Below, in pieces: positions 60,134 to 64,000 of a DNA stretch of 64,000 nucleotides; the first letter of the stretch is position 1, and the number at the start of each line of letters is the position of its first letter. The translations under genes and the position numbers were made by a program. This stretch comes from JAZBPO01 sp963691775 (GTDB lineage: Bacteria > Pseudomonadota > Gammaproteobacteria > Pseudomonadales > Azotimanducaceae). The stretch covers positions 372,001-436,000 of the forward strand of contig OY829369.1 in the NCBI GenBank assembly GCA_963691775.1. Reading direction: 5' to 3'. Below the pieces are notes generated by a model that did no database searches, was not told the origin of the DNA, and was given only the letters and a program-made list of their open reading frames with translations.

Positions 60134-61561
60134 TCAGGCGCTGACGCGCCGGGTGACCGGGGACGAACCGATACGGCCGCTCGCGCCCCAGCCGGCGATA
60201 ATCGCTGAGAACATACCTGCCGCGCCGCCCGCGCGCACCAGGGTCAGCCCACCGTCGCGGAACTTACGGATCTGCTTGTCCGCCAGCGCCGCGGGCAGGC
60301 CCTCCGCAATGCCGTCGAAACCCGCTATAAGCTCGGCGCCATTAATCGTCAGTAGTTCATGCAGGCGCTCGATGACCCGGGCCTTGCTCCAATCCGCGTC
60401 ATGGAAGACCCGGGCATGCTCCGGAGAAATGACAAGGAATGCATCTGCGGCCTGCACCATGCGCACATGCCCTACGGTTCGCAGACTCGCCGCGAAGCTG
60501 CGACAAAGAGCTTCCGGTTCTCGCGCCTTCTGATCGACAACGCCCTGTACCCCATCGGCAGCAAACAGCGTGACCGTCGAGTCATCGCGCGCGAAGCCCT
60601 TGTCCTCCGAGAGAGAGGCCCAGGCAGGGTCAACGTCTTCGGCGAAACAGAACGTGTACTTGCCGGGATTACCAAGCGCGGAGCGATCCACACCCTGGGG
60701 CCTGCCGCCGCCGACATTGCGGACCAGCAGCTGCAGAGCGCGACCTATGGTCGCGTTTGCGCGATTGCCCTGGCCGAGCGCATTGCCCTTCGCATTCATG
60801 CCGATGCGCTGCGCGACCGGTCCGCTGACTACGACCATGGGGCCAGAAAAATAGGTTGTCGCGAGTAGACCATGCATGCAGAAGGACTCCTCGAGAGCCG
60901 CTTCCACCGCAGCGATCACGACCGGCATGTACTCGGGCCGACAGCCGGCCATCACGGCGTTGATGGCGATCTTCTCGATCGTGCAGGCCACCAGATCCGG
61001 CGGCACCGTGCCCACGATCTCCTGTGCGTCACGGGTCGTGCCATCCAGCATCGCCGAAACGCGCGCAGGCGTCGGCGGCACGACCGGAAGACCGTCGGAC
61101 CAACCGCGCTCGAAACACACCTCGAGCGGATCCTCGAGGGGCGCGAGTTCAAGTTTCCTCGCGGACAGGCGCGGATCCCCGAACCGATCACGCAGACGCG
61201 GCTCGACCGCAGGGTCGCGCGTAAGCGAGCCGCAGCCAGGTCGCAGAGGCGGCAAAGCTGCACCCAGCGAAGCAAGCCCGGTGGCAGCCCGCCAGGCATC
61301 GCGGTCCCAGCCTTCCGTGCGTTCGATCTCGGCATCGCCATCAAGGCGCAGAAGCGTCGGCACTATCTCGATTCCGAAGCCCCAGCTCTCTTCCAGCGAC
61401 TCATCGAACACCACGCGTGCACCGGGGACCCTCGGAAAGTCCGCCGCGTCCTGATTGAACACCCGGACTTCAGCTGCCTTGGCGAGCTCAGCGAGAACGG
61501 GTTCGACAAGACGACAGGTCGGGCAGTCCTGCTTCGTGACCACGACGTAACGCATGCTCAT
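60134..61561 (-). CDS. Thioredoxin-domain fusion to an uncharacterised conserved domain
   Basis: A 475-residue protein upstream of the selenoprotein gene. Residues 1-100 form a thioredoxin-like domain with C13-P-T-C16 in TKQDCPTCRLVEP and the cis-Pro in EIVPTLL near residue 68. From about 140 on there is a second domain with FERGWSDGLPVVPPTPARV, EKIAINAVMAGCRPEYMPVV, NATIGRALQLL and NPGKYTFCFAED, a pattern I recall from unnamed proteins next to UGSC genes. Cys 207 lies in this conserved part. The ATG at 61561 has GAGGAG about nine bases upstream. The neighbour and the CxxC suggest redox partnership with the selenoprotein. The gene starts 12 bases after kdsB. Confidence 0.8.
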   Translation of the reverse strand: MSMRYVVVTKQDCPTCRLVEPVLAELAKAAEVRVFNQDAADFPRVPGARVVFDESLEESWGFGIEIVPTLLRLDGDAEIERTEGWDRDAWRAATGLASLGAALPPLRPGCGSLTRDPAVEPRLRDRFGDPRLSARKLELAPLEDPLEVCFERGWSDGLPVVPPTPARVSAMLDGTTRDAQEIVGTVPPDLVACTIEKIAINAVMAGCRPEYMPVVIAAVEAALEESFCMHGLLATTYFSGPMVVVSGPVAQRIGMNAKGNALGQGNRANATIGRALQLLVRNVGGGRPQGVDRSALGNPGKYTFCFAEDVDPAWASLSEDKGFARDDSTVTLFAADGVQGVVDQKAREPEALCRSFAASLRTVGHVRMVQAADAFLVISPEHARVFHDADWSKARVIERLHELLTINGAELIAGFDGIAEGLPAALADKQIRKFRDGGLTLVRAGGAAGMFSAIIAGWGASGRIGSSPVTRRVSA

Positions 61562-61573
61562 ATCCGTTTCTCC

Positions 61574-62323
61574 TCAGTGTTCACCAAGAAGCGCCCGCAG
61601 GCGCTCTAGGTCTTCTGGCGTATCGACACCGCCCGGGACCTCTTCGCACGCTTGCTCGACGTGAATGCGTTCCCCTGCATGCATGATGCGCAGTTGCTCA
61701 AGCATCTCGATGCGCTCGACCGGCGCTGGCGGCCATGTCACGAAACGCCGAAGCAACCCGGCACGATAGGCGTAGATGCCAATGTGGCGAAGCGGCGGCG
61801 CCGGCAACGCCATGATGTCTTCGGTATCCCGCGGCCAGGGCACCGGCGCTCGAGAGAAGTAGAGCGCCAGGCCGTTTCGATCCGTGACGACCTTGACCGC
61901 ATTGGGGTCATCGAAGACAGCGCGGTCGATGATCGGCTCGCACAGCGTTGCCATGCTCGCGCCCGCGTGCAGCGCCAGGTTGCGCGCCACCTGGTCGATG
62001 ACCGCAGGCGGTATCAGAGGCTCATCCCCCTGCACGTTCACTACCAGCGTCTCGTCCCCCCAGGCCCGTGCCTCGACCACTTCGGCCAGGCGATCCGTGC
62101 CGGAGGGATGGTCCGGGGACGTCATCACCGCAGGCGCTCCATAGGCCTGCGCTGCATCGAGGACACGCGCATCGTCGGTGGCGATCACCACCTCCTCCGC
62201 ACCACTGTCGCAGGCACGCCGCCAGGCCTGGATGACCATCGGGACGCCGGCAACGTCCGCCAGCGGCTTACCCGGCAGGCGCGAGGACGCGTAACGGGCA
62301 GGAATGACGACCTTGAAGCTCAT
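61574..62323 (-). CDS. kdsB: 3-deoxy-manno-octulosonate cytidylyltransferase
   Basis: Makes CMP-Kdo for lipopolysaccharide, 249 residues. It shows VVIPARYASSRLPGKPLADV, the VNVQGDEPLIPP motif, YFSRAPVPWPRD, HIGIYAYRAGLLRRF and IEMLEQLRIMHAGERI. The ATG at 62323 has GGAGGGTGG upstream and overlaps the LpxK stop by four bases. Conserved lpxK-kdsB order. Confidence 0.96.
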   Translation of the reverse strand: MSFKVVIPARYASSRLPGKPLADVAGVPMVIQAWRRACDSGAEEVVIATDDARVLDAAQAYGAPAVMTSPDHPSGTDRLAEVVEARAWGDETLVVNVQGDEPLIPPAVIDQVARNLALHAGASMATLCEPIIDRAVFDDPNAVKVVTDRNGLALYFSRAPVPWPRDTEDIMALPAPPLRHIGIYAYRAGLLRRFVTWPPAPVERIEMLEQLRIMHAGERIHVEQACEEVPGGVDTPEDLERLRALLGEH

Positions 62324-64000
62324 GCAGGTTCCACCCTCCTTGCAGCATCCAGCGCAGCCACGCGGCGCGCGAGGGCCCTTTCCAGCCCGTCCCCGGGGCG
62401 AACATCGACGGCGAGGGCATAGCATCGGGCCGCGAGCCTTGCGTGCTCGGGCGCCCCGATCCAGGAGCCGAAGCGGACGGCATCCTTCTCCGTGCACAGG
62501 ATTGCTCGATCATCACCGAATTCTAAGGCCTCGGGGCCAACGGCCGCGTGATCCGCGAAGGCATGTGGAACGTGCTCGACCCCCGCGGCATCGAGCATGG
62601 CAAAGAAGCCGTCCGGATGACCGATACCGGCGACGGCATGCACGCCCTGGAGGGCGTCGAGGGACACCTCCGCGCCGTCGGCGATGCGATAGCAGCGCAC
62701 GGGCACGAGTTCGAAGCGCTCATGCGTTCGGGTGCATTCAGGAGCTCGCAGTTCGCCCTTGGACACAAGGAGATCAACCGAATCCAGCCGGGATGCGTCC
62801 TCTCGAAGCGGCCCCGCGGGCATGCAGCGGCCGTTGCCGAGCCCGCGCATACCGTCGAGCAAAACGATCTCGAGGTCGCGAGCGAGGCCGTGGTGCTGAA
62901 GGCCGTCATCGCTCAACACGACATCTACGTCCGGCGCCTGCGTCAGAAGCATACGCACCGCCTCGGCACGGTCCGGGGCGACCACGACCGGCATCTTTGT
63001 CCGCTGACTCAGCAGGCGCGCTTCGTCACCCACGGCTTCGACCGACGTATGCGCCGTGACGCGGCGGGGGGCGGTCACATGACCACCGTATCCGCGCGCA
63101 ACGATGCCCGGCGTCCAGCCCCGCTCGCGCAGCCAGGTCGCAAGCCAGATCACGAATGGAGTCTTTCCGGTCCCGCCTACGGTGAGGTTTCCGATGACGA
63201 TGACCGGGACAGGTGCGCGCCAGCCCTTCCCCCGACGTCTGCGCCATTTTGCGATCCAGCCCGTGAGTGTGCCAAGTGGCGCAGCCACGGCGCTCAAGCG
63301 GGATGTGCCGTACCAGCTCTCCAGCACCCGCTGCTCGATCGAATCGCGGAGCGGTCTGACCTTTTCGATGGGCGCTCGCATGCCGTCATGGTCCGGCTGC
63401 GCGACCTCTTCGCTGACGGGAACGCGCGCCGGCTGTGATTCGCGCTCGAAGTGTCGCCACAGCGCCGCGTAGGCTCCATTCGCAGCCAGCAATTCGGTGT
63501 GCCCTCCCTGCTCGACGATCCGCCCCTCATCGAGCACGACAATCGAGTCAGCCGCCTCCACGGTGGACAGCCGGTGCGCGATCACGATCGTCGTCCGACC
63601 CTCCGTGACGGCCTCAAGCGCTTCATGCAGACGCGCCTCTGATTCGGCGTCCAGGGCTGAAGTCGCCTCGTCGAGGATGAGGATCGGCGCATCCTTCAGC
63701 AGCGCGCGCGCAATGGCAATGCGTTGCCGCTGACCGCCGGAGAGCAGCACCCCATCCTCGCCGATCCGCGTCTGCATGCCTTCGGGCAGCGCATCGATGA
63801 AGTCGAGCGCCTGTGCCCGCTCCGCCGCAGCGCGAATTGCCGGGGGCGAAGCGCCCACCAGCATTCCGTAGGCGATGTTGTGTTCGATCGTGTCGTCGAG
63901 CAGTACGGCGTCCTGTCCCACGTAGGCGATCTGACGACGGAGATCATGGAGCGCATAGTCCCCGAGGGGCCGCCCGTCGAGACGAATCGCACCCCGATCG
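62320..64000 (-). CDS. Fused lipid A exporter MsbA and tetraacyldisaccharide 4'-kinase LpxK (5' end outside window)
   Basis: One unbroken frame runs from the window edge to 62320. Its first part is the ABC domain of MsbA: VGQDAVLLDDTIEHNIAYGM, signature LSGGQRQRIAIARALL, Walker B ILILDEATSALD and switch VIAHRLSTVEAAD. After an ANGAYAALWRHFE end and a Pro/Glu/Asp-rich linker of about 40 residues, it continues as LpxK: SIEQRVLESWYGTS, P-loop GNLTVGGTGKTPFVIW, ARGYGG, DDGLQHHGLARDLE and LCTEKDAVRF. No stop separates them, though an internal ATG (HDGMRAPIEK) could start LpxK alone. MsbA flips lipid A and LpxK phosphorylates its precursor, so a fusion joins adjacent steps of LPS assembly. The membrane part of MsbA is beyond the window. 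Confidence 0.9.
   Translation of the reverse strand, partial: DRGAIRLDGRPLGDYALHDLRRQIAYVGQDAVLLDDTIEHNIAYGMLVGASPPAIRAAAERAQALDFIDALPEGMQTRIGEDGVLLSGGQRQRIAIARALLKDAPILILDEATSALDAESEARLHEALEAVTEGRTTIVIAHRLSTVEAADSIVVLDEGRIVEQGGHTELLAANGAYAALWRHFERESQPARVPVSEEVAQPDHDGMRAPIEKVRPLRDSIEQRVLESWYGTSRLSAVAAPLGTLTGWIAKWRRRRGKGWRAPVPVIVIGNLTVGGTGKTPFVIWLATWLRERGWTPGIVARGYGGHVTAPRRVTAHTSVEAVGDEARLLSQRTKMPVVVAPDRAEAVRMLLTQAPDVDVVLSDDGLQHHGLARDLEIVLLDGMRGLGNGRCMPAGPLREDASRLDSVDLLVSKGELRAPECTRTHERFELVPVRCYRIADGAEVSLDALQGVHAVAGIGHPDGFFAMLDAAGVEHVPHAFADHAAVGPEALEFGDDRAILCTEKDAVRFGSWIGAPEHARLAARCYALAVDVRPGDGLERALARRVAALDAARRVEPA

Overview
The window is GC-rich, gene-dense bacterial chromosome. Its core gene order points to a gammaproteobacterium: rne beside murB, kdsB next to lpxK, rluC, maf, and the run yceD-rpmF-fabD-fabG-acpP-fabF-pabC-mltG-tmk-holB-pilZ-tatD. 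The order recalls Pseudomonas-like genomes, but the genus cannot be named from the sequence. LPS genes (kdsB, lpxK) confirm a Gram-negative cell. The mix of P450, Rieske oxygenase, FAD monooxygenase, molybdenum hydroxylases, SDRs and glutathione transferases suggests an aerobic heterotroph that oxidises varied organic substrates.

Layout: 1-4534 holds the phosphate uptake cluster pstC (cut by the window edge), pstA, pstB and phoU. 4541-24031 is an accessory oxidoreductase region: a frameshifted SDR, an intact SDR, a HAD phosphatase, a nitroreductase, galK-galT, a CYP153-like P450, a Tat-exported molybdenum hydroxylase pair (IorB/IorA type) with an AraC regulator, a Rieske oxygenase, an unknown membrane protein, a flavin monooxygenase, a second nitroreductase, two DUF1989 proteins (carboxyguanidine deiminase type), and an ECF sigma factor with a cysteine-rich tail next to a small metallothionein-like protein. 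24192-34335 has a DUF2817 peptidase-like protein, an M19 dipeptidase lipoprotein with DUF6702 and HupE-like genes, an exported EEP nuclease coupled to a 1041-residue BNR-repeat protein, a decayed TauD-type fragment and two GST genes. 34425-42457 has a complete three-subunit cytosolic molybdenum hydroxylase with a MoaD-like carrier, then a translationally coupled proline-peptidase, S9 peptidase and acetyltransferase operon.

42600-57017 is core: tatD back through the fatty-acid cluster to yceD, then maf, rluC and rne. The usual plsX-fabH pair between rpmF and fabD is absent. 57058-64000 is murB followed by an inserted block (AlkB, SDR, a UGSC selenoprotein and its thioredoxin-fusion neighbour), then kdsB and a single reading frame that joins MsbA to LpxK.

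The most notable item is at 59581-60111. An in-frame TGA in the motif Asp-Sec-Gly-Ser-Cys is followed by a hairpin that meets the bacterial SECIS rules, next to a thioredoxin-domain fusion. Other items worth checking are the MsbA-LpxK fusion, the cysteine-rich sigma factor with its metallothionein-like neighbour, the orphan DUF1989 pair, the missing plsX-fabH, and two relics (frameshifted SDR, TauD fragment). No tRNA, rRNA, insertion sequence or CRISPR array was recognised.
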